Positions 44,330-53,929 of a stretch of 64,000 bases of DNA are shown one piece after another. The position numbers and the translations under genes were made by a program. Numbering within the stretch: position 1 is the stretch's first letter; every line of letters begins with the position of its first letter. Under the pieces are notes generated by a model. It was given only the letters and a program-made list of their open reading frames with translations, ran no database searches and had not been told where the DNA came from. Location of the stretch: NCBI RefSeq assembly GCF_027980145.1, contig NZ_JAMZNK010000007.1:1-64000 (forward strand). Reading direction: 5' to 3'. Source of the DNA: Flavobacterium azizsancarii (GTDB lineage Bacteria; Bacteroidota; Bacteroidia; Flavobacteriales; Flavobacteriaceae).

Positions 44330-44363
44330 GAATAACTATTAAACTAACCAAATTTTAACTTTT

Positions 44364-47300
44364 ATGAAAAACAAGCTGAATCTTTTGCTGATTATGGCCT
44401 TCTTTGCATTACTACATGCATCGGGTTATGCGCAAGAAAAAACAGTTACAGGAACAGTAACTGATCCGTCTAAACTCTCAATACCGGGAGTCAATGTCAT
44501 TGTTAAAGGAACAAATCGCGGAACGAGTACTGATTTTGACGGAAAATTTAGTATCAAGGCTTCTGAGGGAGAAACTTTAATTTTTTCTTTCATAGGATTT
44601 ATTAAAAAAGAAGTAAAAATAGGTGCCACAAACACTTATAGTATTTCTTTAGATGCAGAGAGTTCAAACCTGAATGAAGTTGTTGTAATTGGATACGGAA
44701 CTCAAAAGAAAAAACTAACGACAGGAGCTATTTCAGGAATTAAAACAGAAAATTTTACAGAAAGACCAATCTCAAGAATTGACCAGGGATTAATTGGGCA
44801 GGTTGCCGGTGTTCGTGTAAAACAAACTTCAGGTTTACCGGGCCAGCCCTTTAGTATCGAAATAAGGGGAGCAGGATCTATTACTGCCGGAAATGAGCCT
44901 TTATACGTAGTAGATGGATTCCCTATTTATACAGAAGGTTCAAACAGTAATGGCGGATTCTCCAGCGGTAGTCCACTTGATAATATGAACCCAAATGATG
45001 TAGAATCTATAGAAGTCTTAAAAGATGCGGCGGCAGCGTCTATCTACGGATCCAGAGCATCAAACGGAGTAGTTTTAATTACAACAAAAAAAGGAAAAAA
45101 GGGAAAACCAAAATTTACTTTTAATACTTATGGTGGTGTAAACAAGGAAGCCAACAGAGTCGATATGTTATCTTCTCAAGGGTGGATCGACAGGGCTAAA
45201 ACCATGATTGATTCACAATGGGTAGGATCAGGGATAGCGGGCGCTTCGGCAAGCCAGAATACTCAAGAGCGAATTGCGGCTTATAATGCAAAAAATCCAA
45301 CAGCGCCACTTAACACGGCCAATAGCAGATATTATACGTATTTGTACGATGACAGATGGGATATTCCTGGACATCCGGGCTTGGATTATATCGACTGGCA
45401 GGATAAAGTTTTCCGTACAGGAGAATTCAATAATTATCAATTATCAGCTTCAGGAGCTACAGATGTTGTCAATTACTATGTTTCTGCCAATTATCAGAAA
45501 AATACAGGATACATTATTGGGACTGATTATACCCTGTTTTCTGCCAGAGCAAATGTTGATGTAAAATTATCAGAAAGCTTTAAAATGGGAATCAATATTG
45601 CGCCATCTTATTCTATAAAGAATGATCCGGGAGTAGAAGGAAAAGACAATACACTTTTTAAAGCACTTACCGCTACACCAGTTTTTGAAAGTGCCTCTAA
45701 CGCGGCAGGAGAAAAATATACCACCAGATATATGTGGGGAAGCAGCACAACCAATATGCTCAATGCACTAGCAAAAACGGGAAAAAACTCGATGTACAGA
45801 ACTTTGATTTCGACTTATGCCACTTATGGGTTTGCTAAAGGATTTACCTGGAAGAGTACACTAAACTTTGATAACTCAGATAATACAACCGAAAGTTATA
45901 CCCCAAATGATGTTCAGGCTAGTATCAGAGGAGGGTATAACACCTATAGAAGACAAAATTTAGTAAATGAAAACACTTTAAATTACGATAAATCAATAGG
46001 AAACCATAATATTAATTTGCTTTTAGGACAATCCTTTAGTTCCTATGAAATTATGAGGTCAACGTTGTCTTCCGGAGCACTTTATAACAGCTCGACTGTT
46101 GAAACATTGCCAACAGGATCATTAGGTTCTACTAATGCTGAAAAAAGTACACTACTTTCTTATTTTGCAAGATTGCAATACAACTACAAAGAAAAATACA
46201 TAGTATCTGCAAGTGTTAGACGTGATGGTTCTTCAAAATTTGGATCAGACAGACAATGGGGAGTTTTTCCTTCTCTTTCCCTGGGATGGAGAATAAAGCA
46301 AGAAGAGTTTATGCAAAATGTAGACTGGCTTAGCGATTTAAAACTTAGGGCGAGTACAGGTATTAACGGAAGTAACAATATTGGCAGTTATGCTTCTTTT
46401 GCAACCCTGGCAACTTACAATTATTCGATTGGTGGTGCAGCAGCAATAGGACAGGGAGCAGGATCAATACCAAATCCTTCCTTGCACTGGGAAGAATCAC
46501 GAAGTGTTGATTTAGGATTGGATTTTGGTGTGATTAAAAACAGACTCTCAGGAACATTTGAGGTTTATAGAAAAACGAACAGCGAATTACTTTTAAGAGT
46601 GCCTATTGTGGGGGCTACCGGATTTACAAGTTATCTGACCAATGTAGGTGAGGTACAAAACCAAGGGTGGGAATTTGAATTGAGCTCTTTAAATGTAAAG
46701 ACTCCAAGTTTTGAATGGAGAACATCAGCCAATATCAGCCACAACGAAAATAAAGTTTTGGCCTTGGGTCCAGATCAATCTAAAATTGAAATTAGTAATG
46801 CTTACGACGGAGGAGTTCCTTTTATAAAATTAGAAGTTGGAAAACCAATGTACACCATCTTCGGACTCAAACAAAACGGTGTAGTTACCCAGGCTGATAT
46901 TGATACAGGAGGAACCACAATTGGAGGTAATAAATTGGTTTTAGGAGATCCAAGATACATTGACCAGAATGGCGATAAAAAAATCAATTCAGATGACCGT
47001 GTAGATTTAGGAAATCCAACGCCTAAATATACCTGGGGAATCACCAATACTTTCAAGTATAAAGATATTGATCTGAATATTTTGGTTCAGGGACAAAACG
47101 GAGGAACAGTTTACGGATTAACAGGACGTGCTATTGACAGAACCGGAATGGGATCTGTAGAGAATTCACTAAATGTAGATCCTTCAGTAAGAGGAAACTG
47201 GAGAACTTCTTTTGGCTATCAGGCCAATTCAGATTGGTTGTATAAATCAGATTACGTGAGTATAAGAAACATTACAATTGGATATAACTTAAAGCAAGCA

Positions 47301-47507
47301 ATTAAAGGATTGAGTAGGATTGATAATATGAGATTGTATGTAACAGGAGAAAATTGGTTCTACTGGAACAAGTATAAAGTTGGTTTTAATCCGGAAGCCG
47401 TCAATACATCGGCAAGTTCAAACAGTGATTTTTCTGTGCCGGTAGATTATGGAGGAGCGCCTTTGGCAAAATCTTTAGTAATAGGACTTAACATTAATTT
47501 TAATTAA
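44364..47507 (+). CDS. SusC-like TonB-dependent outer-membrane receptor
   Basis: A 1047-aa protein. Signal peptide to GYAQE, then a carboxypeptidase-regulatory-like domain (VTGTVTDPSKLSIPGVNVIV, GKFSIKASEGETLIFSFIGF). The TonB-box/plug region follows (LNEVVVIGYGTQKKKLTTGA, then IEVLKDAAAASIYGSRASNG), then a large beta-barrel. The SusC proteins import oligosaccharides across the outer membrane with the lid protein SusD, encoded 6 bp downstream. By context the ligand is a rhamnogalacturonan-type pectin fragment. Length and order of domains are normal. Confidence 0.95.
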   Translation: MKNKLNLLLIMAFFALLHASGYAQEKTVTGTVTDPSKLSIPGVNVIVKGTNRGTSTDFDGKFSIKASEGETLIFSFIGFIKKEVKIGATNTYSISLDAESSNLNEVVVIGYGTQKKKLTTGAISGIKTENFTERPISRIDQGLIGQVAGVRVKQTSGLPGQPFSIEIRGAGSITAGNEPLYVVDGFPIYTEGSNSNGGFSSGSPLDNMNPNDVESIEVLKDAAAASIYGSRASNGVVLITTKKGKKGKPKFTFNTYGGVNKEANRVDMLSSQGWIDRAKTMIDSQWVGSGIAGASASQNTQERIAAYNAKNPTAPLNTANSRYYTYLYDDRWDIPGHPGLDYIDWQDKVFRTGEFNNYQLSASGATDVVNYYVSANYQKNTGYIIGTDYTLFSARANVDVKLSESFKMGINIAPSYSIKNDPGVEGKDNTLFKALTATPVFESASNAAGEKYTTRYMWGSSTTNMLNALAKTGKNSMYRTLISTYATYGFAKGFTWKSTLNFDNSDNTTESYTPNDVQASIRGGYNTYRRQNLVNENTLNYDKSIGNHNINLLLGQSFSSYEIMRSTLSSGALYNSSTVETLPTGSLGSTNAEKSTLLSYFARLQYNYKEKYIVSASVRRDGSSKFGSDRQWGVFPSLSLGWRIKQEEFMQNVDWLSDLKLRASTGINGSNNIGSYASFATLATYNYSIGGAAAIGQGAGSIPNPSLHWEESRSVDLGLDFGVIKNRLSGTFEVYRKTNSELLLRVPIVGATGFTSYLTNVGEVQNQGWEFELSSLNVKTPSFEWRTSANISHNENKVLALGPDQSKIEISNAYDGGVPFIKLEVGKPMYTIFGLKQNGVVTQADIDTGGTTIGGNKLVLGDPRYIDQNGDKKINSDDRVDLGNPTPKYTWGITNTFKYKDIDLNILVQGQNGGTVYGLTGRAIDRTGMGSVENSLNVDPSVRGNWRTSFGYQANSDWLYKSDYVSIRNITIGYNLKQAIKGLSRIDNMRLYVTGENWFYWNKYKVGFNPEAVNTSASSNSDFSVPVDYGGAPLAKSLVIGLNINFN

Positions 47508-47513
47508 AATAAA

Positions 47514-49049
47514 ATGAAAAAATATATTTATTTAGCTGCAAGTGCTTTGGTATTCTTTGCCTTTACATCCTGCAATGATGAATTAAATCAATTACCGTTA
47601 TCTCAGGGAACAATTGAGAATTTTTATGCTACTCCCGGTGATTTTGTTCAGGCCAGAAATGCCACTTATTCAGTAGCTTTTCACGGAATGGGAACTTATG
47701 GTTATGCCAACAGAGTTTTGAATTTAAGCGAAGTAAGATCTGATAATTTGCTGGCAACCACACTAGCTTCAAGAGATTGGGAAGGTATTAATAGCTTTTA
47801 CACTTCTATAAGTTCTAATGCTTATGTAAAAGAAGCCTATATAAGTAATTATAATGCGATCAACAAAGCCAATCAGTTATTGGAGAAAATAACCGAAAAA
47901 GGAGATCAGATTTTTACAAATCCAGCTGATAAAGCTGCCATGACTGCTGAAGCTCGTTTTTTAAGAGCGTTTTGTTATTTTGATCTCATTAGATGGTTTG
48001 GGAAAGTTCCTTTGATGGAAAGAACAATGACAGCAACAGAAGCAGCTAAGATAAAAAGAACCCCGGTTGCAGATGTTTATAAACTAATCATCTCAGATCT
48101 TGAACTGGCCATTCCTGATTTACTTCCGGCGTATGATGCAGCCAATTTTGGAAGAGTTACAAAATATGGAGCAAAATCATTATTGGGTCTTGTATACATG
48201 ACACGTTCCAGCCCAACCAACGGAATTGACGGTGCTACACTTGGTTTAAACGAATGGGATAAAGCCTACCAACAATTAAGCGATATTAAAAACAGCGGAT
48301 TATATAAGGTTGGCGAAGATTACGAGGCTATTTTTAAAGTAGAAGGAAATGCTAATCTGGAGAATGTATTAACGATTCCATATACACAAAGTCTTCCCCT
48401 TGCAGTTGGAGGGAATTTTATGGTAGAGTTGGGTTACGAGCCTTATTTTGCATCAGTAAATTTATCAGCACAAGGAGCTTTAGAGTCCAAGCAAATTTCG
48501 GCTGGTTTTTTAAATTTGTTCGCAGCCACTGATAAAAGAAAAATATTTGGCATAGCAACGAGTTATACAGTCGAAACAGGTACATATAAAGGGAGTTATA
48601 CACTTCCTGTTTTCAAAAAGTACATTGATCCTGCAAGATACGGAAACGGGCGTGAAGACTGGGGTGTAGATTTCATGGTAACGCGTTATACAGATGTTTT
48701 AATGTTAATGGCCGAATGTACACTTCACGGCGGAGGCGGATCCCAGGCTGATGTTGATGCAATTGTAAATCAGGTAAGAACAAGAGCGGGTGTTCCGGCA
48801 GATGCTGTAAATATTACTCTGGATCAACTCTTTACAGAAAGAAGAAAAGAATTCTTCTCAGAAGGAACCAGATGGTTTGATCTGATCAGATCCGGTAAAG
48901 CAGTGGCAATTATGAACGCCTGGAAAGCGGCAGAAGATACTGAAGGGAAAATCAGAACAATTGAAAATAATTCATTGTTATATCCAATTCCGTTGTCTGA
49001 AATCTTAGCAGTTCCAGGACTTTACGATCAGAATCCAGGTTACGATTAA
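47514..49049 (+). CDS. SusD-like glycan-binding lipoprotein
   Basis: A 511-aa protein. Lipobox LVFFAFTSCNDE (Cys at about residue 20), followed by the acidic-type surface-export region NDELNQLPLSQGT. RagB/SusD motifs include ARFLRAFCYFDLIRWFGKVP, VNQVRTRAGVPADAVN, LFTERRKEFFSEGTRWFDLI and the C-terminal LYPIPLSEILAVPGLYDQNP. It closes the SusC pore and captures the glycan. A terminator follows at 49076-49104. Confidence 0.95.
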   Translation: MKKYIYLAASALVFFAFTSCNDELNQLPLSQGTIENFYATPGDFVQARNATYSVAFHGMGTYGYANRVLNLSEVRSDNLLATTLASRDWEGINSFYTSISSNAYVKEAYISNYNAINKANQLLEKITEKGDQIFTNPADKAAMTAEARFLRAFCYFDLIRWFGKVPLMERTMTATEAAKIKRTPVADVYKLIISDLELAIPDLLPAYDAANFGRVTKYGAKSLLGLVYMTRSSPTNGIDGATLGLNEWDKAYQQLSDIKNSGLYKVGEDYEAIFKVEGNANLENVLTIPYTQSLPLAVGGNFMVELGYEPYFASVNLSAQGALESKQISAGFLNLFAATDKRKIFGIATSYTVETGTYKGSYTLPVFKKYIDPARYGNGREDWGVDFMVTRYTDVLMLMAECTLHGGGGSQADVDAIVNQVRTRAGVPADAVNITLDQLFTERRKEFFSEGTRWFDLIRSGKAVAIMNAWKAAEDTEGKIRTIENNSLLYPIPLSEILAVPGLYDQNPGYD

Positions 49050-49075
49050 TTGATATTACTCAAGTTTTTTTTTGA

Positions 49076-49104
49076 AAGAAGCTGTCTTTTAAAGGCAGCT
49101 TCTT
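49076..49104 (+). terminator. Terminator after the susCD genes
   Basis: AAGAAGCTGTCTTT (49076-49089) pairs with AAAGGCAGCTTCTT (49091-49104) with one G-U pair, followed by a short T-rich stretch. It separates the susCD transcript from the esterase unit, which has its own operator and promoter 23 bp later. Confidence 0.7.
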
Positions 49105-49126
49105 TTCATTAACAAGATTAGATCAA

Positions 49127-49171
49127 ACAGAGAAGCACAGGATGCTTTTTATGTTTAATTATTTAAATTTA
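49127..49171 (+). promoter_or_regulatory. Esterase-gene promoter with ACAGGATRCT-type operator
   Basis: ACAGAGAAGC (49127-49136, degenerate) and ACAGGATGCT (49137-49146, full match) stand in tandem. After 17 bp comes TAAATTTA (49164-49171), one base off the -7 consensus. The ATG at 49198 follows. The layout copies that of the susC and GH106 promoters, so the three units probably answer to one regulator. Confidence 0.55.
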
Positions 49172-49197
49172 AAGTTTTAGTATTTAAAAATATAGCA

Positions 49198-50730
49198 ATG
49201 ATTTATTTAAAAAGATTTCTTTTATTTTTATTTGTTCTAAGCGCAATTTCATCACTATCAGCACAAGTTAAACTTCCAGCTCTGGTAGGGGATAATATGG
49301 TTTTACAGCAAAAAGCCAAAGTAAATTTATGGGGGTGGGCATCTGCAAACGAGAAAATATCGATTCGTTTAGGATGGAATAATCTTCCGATAGAAACGAT
49401 TGCTGATGCTGATGGAAATTGGAAAATTGCAGTAGACACTCCTGCAGGCAGCCAAAAACCATATGATATCACAATCAATGCAGCTAACACCATTGTGCTA
49501 AAAAATGTTTTAATTGGCGAAGTATGGCTTTGTTCGGGTCAGTCCAATATGTTTTTTCCTGTTGGAAGAGAAGATAAAACCTGGAAAACCGGAGTTAAAA
49601 ACTATCAGGAAGAAATTAAAAACGCAACATATCCGTCTATAAGATTATTTACCGTTGCACTGAATGCCTCGCCAACACCACTTGATGACCTTAAAGGAAG
49701 CTGGAAAGAATGTTCGCCAGAAAGTATCACAACATTCTCTGCCGTAGCCTATTTCTTTGGCAGAGATTTATATCAAAAATTAAAAGTACCAATAGGCTTA
49801 ATTTCAACTTCATGGGGAGGTACAAAAGCCGAAGCATGGACGGCTCAAAGTGTTTTAGAAAAAGAAGTTACCTTTTTGCCCATTCTTCAGGAAGATGCAA
49901 AAAGCGAAAAAGTATATCAGGAAAAGCTCGAAACGTATTATTTGAATTTAATAAATGAACGAATTGCAAGTGCAGAAAATGCGCCAAAGGATCAATTCAA
50001 AAAGCCTAAAAAAGAACCCAACAAAACCTCTTATGTTTTGTACAATGCCATGCTTCACCCCATAGTAAATTATACTATAAAAGGAACGATCTGGTATCAG
50101 GGCGAAAGCAATTCTGGAAAAGCGTATTTATACAGAACTTTATTTCCTGCCATGGTAAAAAGCTGGAGAGCAGAATGGAATCAAGGAGATTTTCCGTTTT
50201 ATTATGTTCAGATTACGCCTCATAAAGGACAGAATGCAGAAATACGGGAAGCGCAATTAATATCCTTAAAAATAATCCCAAATAGCGCAATGGTTGTTAC
50301 AACAGATGTTGGAGACGCAAACAATATTCACCCAATAGACAAACAGACCGTGGGATACAGACTCTCTTTAATTGCGCGTGCTAAAACCTATGGAGAAAAT
50401 AATCTGGTGTATTCAGGACCGATTTTTAATCGTATGAAAATTAAAAAACAAAAGGCACAATTGTTTTTTGATTACGCCGAGTCTGGTCTGAAGAAAAAGG
50501 AAGAAACTCTAAAAGAATTTGAAGTAGCAGGAAACGACCAGGTTTTTTATCCGGCTGACGCGAAAATAGAAGGAAAAACGATAGTAGTTTCTTCCTCAAA
50601 AGTAAAAGAACCTGTTGCGGTTCGTTTCGCCTGGAAAGCAATTCCCGAGCCTAATTTATTTAATAACGAAAACTTGCCTGCTTCGCCTTTTAGAACAGAT
50701 AATTGGGAAATAAAAACAGAGAAAAAGTAA
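49198..50730 (+). CDS. SASA-family carbohydrate acetylesterase
   Basis: A 510-aa exported protein (signal peptide to SLSAQ). The SGNH-hydrolase blocks of sialate-O-acetylesterase-like enzymes are present: VWLCSGQSNMFFPVG with the nucleophile Ser in GQSNM, GLISTSWGGTKAEAWTA, GTIWYQGESNSGKAYLY and NIHPIDKQTVGYRLS with the catalytic His. In a pectin locus such enzymes deacetylate galacturonic acid residues so that hydrolases can act; the exact ester is inferred. It heads the second transcription unit of the locus. Confidence 0.85.
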   Translation: MIYLKRFLLFLFVLSAISSLSAQVKLPALVGDNMVLQQKAKVNLWGWASANEKISIRLGWNNLPIETIADADGNWKIAVDTPAGSQKPYDITINAANTIVLKNVLIGEVWLCSGQSNMFFPVGREDKTWKTGVKNYQEEIKNATYPSIRLFTVALNASPTPLDDLKGSWKECSPESITTFSAVAYFFGRDLYQKLKVPIGLISTSWGGTKAEAWTAQSVLEKEVTFLPILQEDAKSEKVYQEKLETYYLNLINERIASAENAPKDQFKKPKKEPNKTSYVLYNAMLHPIVNYTIKGTIWYQGESNSGKAYLYRTLFPAMVKSWRAEWNQGDFPFYYVQITPHKGQNAEIREAQLISLKIIPNSAMVVTTDVGDANNIHPIDKQTVGYRLSLIARAKTYGENNLVYSGPIFNRMKIKKQKAQLFFDYAESGLKKKEETLKEFEVAGNDQVFYPADAKIEGKTIVVSSSKVKEPVAVRFAWKAIPEPNLFNNENLPASPFRTDNWEIKTEKK

Positions 50731-50817
50731 GTTGCGATTATTTTAATGGGCATTTATATTTTCTCGGTGTTTAAAAATCGTAATAAGTTCACTAAATTAT
50801 AATTGAATAAAACCAAA

Positions 50818-51888
50818 ATGAATAGAAGACAATTTATCATCGGAAATTCCCTGGCTGTAGTTGGTTTGTGCCTTCCATTTTCAGTAGAAGCCGGAAATTT
50901 TATGAATAATCCAAAGCTGTCTGATTTCCAGAAACGACTTCGACCAGTCGGACGCGCTTTAGAATTTGAAGATTATTACGTTTGGTGCAACAGCCCCATA
51001 GAAGGGCCTGATGGTAAGATTCATGTGTTTTTTTCAAGATGGCCAAAGGCAAAAGGTATGAGCGGTTGGATCAACAGTTCAGAGATTGCTCATGCTGTTG
51101 CCAATACTCCTGAAGGACCTTACGAATATGTAGGTACAGTTTTAGTACCCAGAGGTGAGGGTTTTTGGGACGCAACGACTTGCCATAATCCCAGTATTCA
51201 TTTCGTAGAGGGAAAATATGCCCTTTTTTTTATGGGAAATTCTAACGGAAAAATGAATACGAAACTTATCGGCTTAGCGACCGCCGATTCTCTTTACGGA
51301 CCTTGGAAAAGACCAGATCAACCTTTGTTATTGCCTGGGAAAGAAGGTTGCTGGGATGATCTTTTAACAACAAATCCGTCTTTTTTGAAACATCCAAACG
51401 GTGAATACTGGCTGTATTATAAATCATTGGACACAGAAAATTACGAACATCCAAAATTTCCTGTAAAAGGCAATAGAAAATATGGATTGGCAATATCGAA
51501 ATCACTTCATGGACCTTATGAAAAATACGAATACAATCCGGTAATTGATTTTTCGAAACTTGGAGATAATAAACAATGTGAGGATGCTTTTGTATGGTAC
51601 GAAAATAAGAAATTCAAAATGCTAGCAAGAGATATGGGCGTTTTTGGTATCGATTACGGTTTGTATATGGATTCTGATGACGGAAAAAATTGGAGCGATC
51701 CTCAAATTGCCTATCAGCCCATAAATAAATACATCGATCAACCCGAAGCACCAAAACATTTAAATAGATATGGTAGATTAGAGCGTCCGCAATTATTGTT
51801 TCAAAACGGAAAAGCAACTTATATGTTTAGCGCTTCACAAGGTGGGAAATATGAAACTGCTTCAGGGTTTATTTTTAAAATAATATAA
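50818..51888 (+). CDS. GH43-like five-bladed beta-propeller glycosidase
   Basis: About 356 aa, starting at the ATG at 50818 (MNRRQFIIGNSLAVVGLCLP), a Tat-like twin-Arg signal; a TTG five codons earlier is unlikely. Propeller motifs include WCNSPIEGPDGKIHVFFSRW, HNPSIHFVEGKYALFFMGNS, GPWKRPDQPLLLPG, NPSFLKHPNGEYWLYYKSLD and CEDAFVWYENKKFKMLARDM. These fit the GH43/GH117/GH32-like superfamily; the specific family and substrate cannot be fixed by eye. In this locus it should cleave a side chain or backbone sugar of rhamnogalacturonan. Confidence 0.7.
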   Translation: MNRRQFIIGNSLAVVGLCLPFSVEAGNFMNNPKLSDFQKRLRPVGRALEFEDYYVWCNSPIEGPDGKIHVFFSRWPKAKGMSGWINSSEIAHAVANTPEGPYEYVGTVLVPRGEGFWDATTCHNPSIHFVEGKYALFFMGNSNGKMNTKLIGLATADSLYGPWKRPDQPLLLPGKEGCWDDLLTTNPSFLKHPNGEYWLYYKSLDTENYEHPKFPVKGNRKYGLAISKSLHGPYEKYEYNPVIDFSKLGDNKQCEDAFVWYENKKFKMLARDMGVFGIDYGLYMDSDDGKNWSDPQIAYQPINKYIDQPEAPKHLNRYGRLERPQLLFQNGKATYMFSASQGGKYETASGFIFKII

Positions 51889-52049
51889 AAAATGTAAATT
51901 ATTCAGAAGTAGTGATTCCGTAAAAAGAGTTTTTTTTCTTCATCAGGATGATAAGATTACGCAAACCTTTGGCGAAGCTTTAAACTTTAACAAAGGTAAA
52001 TAACCAACAATATGATAAAAAAAGATAACATACACTAAAACAAATCACA

Positions 52050-53378
52050 ATGAAAAATATTTTTAAAATTTTACTCTGCTTCATTGCTTTCACGCAAGTA
52101 TCATTCTCACAGAATTATGCAAATGATAAATTTCCTGATGGAACCGCAATTACAAATTGGTTTAAGGATTACTCTAAAATTCAATTAAAAGATTTAGGTA
52201 AAAAATACACCATTACAGATTTTGGAGTAGGGAAGGACAGTACTAAAATTCAAACCATTGCCATTCAGAAAGTAATTGATAAAGCTGCTGCAAACGGCGG
52301 AGGAGTTATTGTGATTCCCAAAGGCGTTTACCTTAGCGGTGCTTTGTTTTTTAAACCAAAAACTACTTTGCATGTATCTGAAGGCGCCGTATTAAAAGGT
52401 TCTGATAATATTGCTGATTTTCCAATTATGCCATCCAGAATGGAAGGTCAGAATCTGGATTATTTTCCGGCTTTGGTCAACGCTTACGGAGTTGATAATT
52501 TTTCGATTTCAGGAAAAGGAACCATTAACGGAAACGGGAAAAAATATTGGGAAGCCTTTTGGGAACGTCGTAAAGAAAATCCAAAATGTACCAATCTCGA
52601 AGTATCAAGACCAAGATTAATTTTTGTCTGGAATTCGAATAATGTACAGCTTCAGGATGTAAAGCTGATTAATTCAGGTTTCTGGACCAATCATTTTTAT
52701 AAATGTAACAATGTAAAACTGCTCGATCTTTATATCTTTTCGCCAGATATTGGTGTAAAAGCACCAAGTACAGACGCAATAGATATTGATATTTGTACCA
52801 ATTTTTTAGTAAAAGGATGTTTTATGTCTGTAAATGATGATGCAATTGCATTAAAAGGAGGAAAAGGACCTTATGCAGATCAGGATAAAAACAATGGACC
52901 CAATTCCAATATTATTATCGAAGATTGTACTTTCGGATTTTGTCATTCAGCCTTAACAAACGGAAGTGAGTCGATTCATAACAGGAATGTGATTATGCGT
53001 AATTGTAAAATTAATGGAGCTTCAAGATTGTTATGGCTAAAAATGAGACCGGATACGCCACAGCGATATGAGTATATCAGAGTAGAAGATATAAAAGGAG
53101 AAGCAAAAACATGTCTTGCTGTTTTTGCCTGGAAACAATTTTTTGATTTAAAAGGCCGTCCGGATGTTCCATTATCTTACGGAGATCATATTACCTTAAA
53201 AAATATCGACCTTAAATGTGATACTTTTTATGGTGTAGAAAATGATCCAAATGTTCGTTTATCAAATTTTACATTTGAAAATTTAAAAATTGAATCTGTT
53301 AAAACAGATATTGATAAAAGCATAATAAACGGTGTCAATTTTAAAAATGTTTACGTAAATCAGCAGTTAGTAGAGTGA
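52050..53378 (+). CDS. Polygalacturonase-type glycoside hydrolase (GH28)
   Basis: A 442-aa protein with a signal peptide (to VSFSQ). The right-handed beta-helix with GH28 active-site blocks is visible: TDAIDID (residues 241-247, for NTDG), NDDAIALK (262-269, the DD pair), CHSALTNGSE (298-307) and KMRPDT (331-336, the basic block). The IQTIAIQKVIDKAAANGGGV start is typical of the family. It cleaves galacturonic-acid linkages in pectin, possibly the GalA-Rha bonds of rhamnogalacturonan. A TCAGGATGAT at 51943-51952 is only a weak match to the locus operator, so it may be read from the upstream promoter. Confidence 0.88.
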   Translation: MKNIFKILLCFIAFTQVSFSQNYANDKFPDGTAITNWFKDYSKIQLKDLGKKYTITDFGVGKDSTKIQTIAIQKVIDKAAANGGGVIVIPKGVYLSGALFFKPKTTLHVSEGAVLKGSDNIADFPIMPSRMEGQNLDYFPALVNAYGVDNFSISGKGTINGNGKKYWEAFWERRKENPKCTNLEVSRPRLIFVWNSNNVQLQDVKLINSGFWTNHFYKCNNVKLLDLYIFSPDIGVKAPSTDAIDIDICTNFLVKGCFMSVNDDAIALKGGKGPYADQDKNNGPNSNIIIEDCTFGFCHSALTNGSESIHNRNVIMRNCKINGASRLLWLKMRPDTPQRYEYIRVEDIKGEAKTCLAVFAWKQFFDLKGRPDVPLSYGDHITLKNIDLKCDTFYGVENDPNVRLSNFTFENLKIESVKTDIDKSIINGVNFKNVYVNQQLVE

Positions 53379-53641
53379 TTGTTACCCATATTCTCAATTT
53401 AATTCTGCCCTTTTAGCGTTCAAAGGTTAAAAATTAAGACCATTTTTTGTGATTTAGAGAAAAAAATAAACTTTTTTTCAGTCGCCCTTTAGAGCTTGCT
53501 AAAGCATATTGTTTTGTAATTTTGTTAATAAGTAATTGATTAGTAGGGCATTGGTTCTTCTGGGCGAAAGAGAAAAAAGTGGAGTAAATTTAATGTTAAA
53601 TTAAAGTCTGAAAAACGATGATAATTTTAACGTGAAATATG

Positions 53642-53671
53642 TTGTATCTATCATACAAACTTTTATTTTTG
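53642..53671 (+). promoter_or_regulatory. Promoter of the histone-H1-like gene
   Basis: TTG (53642-53644), a 19-bp spacer and TATTTTTG (53664-53671) match the Bacteroidetes TTG-N19-TAnnTTTG promoter. The ATG follows 24 bp later. The preceding 53379-53640 holds no gene or repeat that I can support. Confidence 0.65.
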
Positions 53672-53695
53672 CGCCTTAATTTAATACTTATAAGC

Positions 53696-53872
53696 ATGAA
53701 AGATCTATTAGAAAAAATCCACGCCGAAATTGAAACATTTAAAGCAGAAGCTGAATCTTTGACAGAAAAAGGTGTTAAAGCTGCTGGAGCAAGAGCTCGT
53801 AAATCTACTTTAGAAATTGAAAAACTTTTAAAAGAGTTTAGAAAAGTTTCTATCGAAGAATCAAAAAAATAA
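53696..53872 (+). CDS. Histone-H1-like small basic/helical protein
   Basis: 58 aa, starting at the ATG at 53696 rather than the longer upstream frame, which crosses the promoter. The sequence MKDLLEKIHAEIETFKAEAE, then GVKAAGARARKSTLEIEKLL and KEFRKVSIEESKK, is a single helical, Lys/Ala/Arg-rich protein. Small histone-H1-like proteins of this kind are widespread in Flavobacteriia and are thought to bind DNA. It has its own promoter and a strong terminator, and is probably abundantly expressed. Confidence 0.8.
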   Translation: MKDLLEKIHAEIETFKAEAESLTEKGVKAAGARARKSTLEIEKLLKEFRKVSIEESKK

Positions 53873-53890
53873 TATTTTTTATTCAAAATA

Positions 53891-53926
53891 AAACCTCGTT
53901 TAATTTATTTTAAACGAGGTTTTTTT
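53891..53926 (+). terminator. Strong terminator of the histone-H1-like gene
   Basis: AAACCTCGTTTA (53891-53902) pairs exactly with TAAACGAGGTTT (53911-53922) across an 8-nt loop and runs into TTTTTT. The group II intron starts only a few bases beyond, a placement typical of terminator-targeting introns. Confidence 0.85.
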
Positions 53927-53929
53927 GTT

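Noticed and set aside
51943..51952. Fourth ACAGGATRCT operator before the GH28 gene
   Set aside because: TCAGGATGAT is single, imperfect, and has no -7 box at 17-18 bp.
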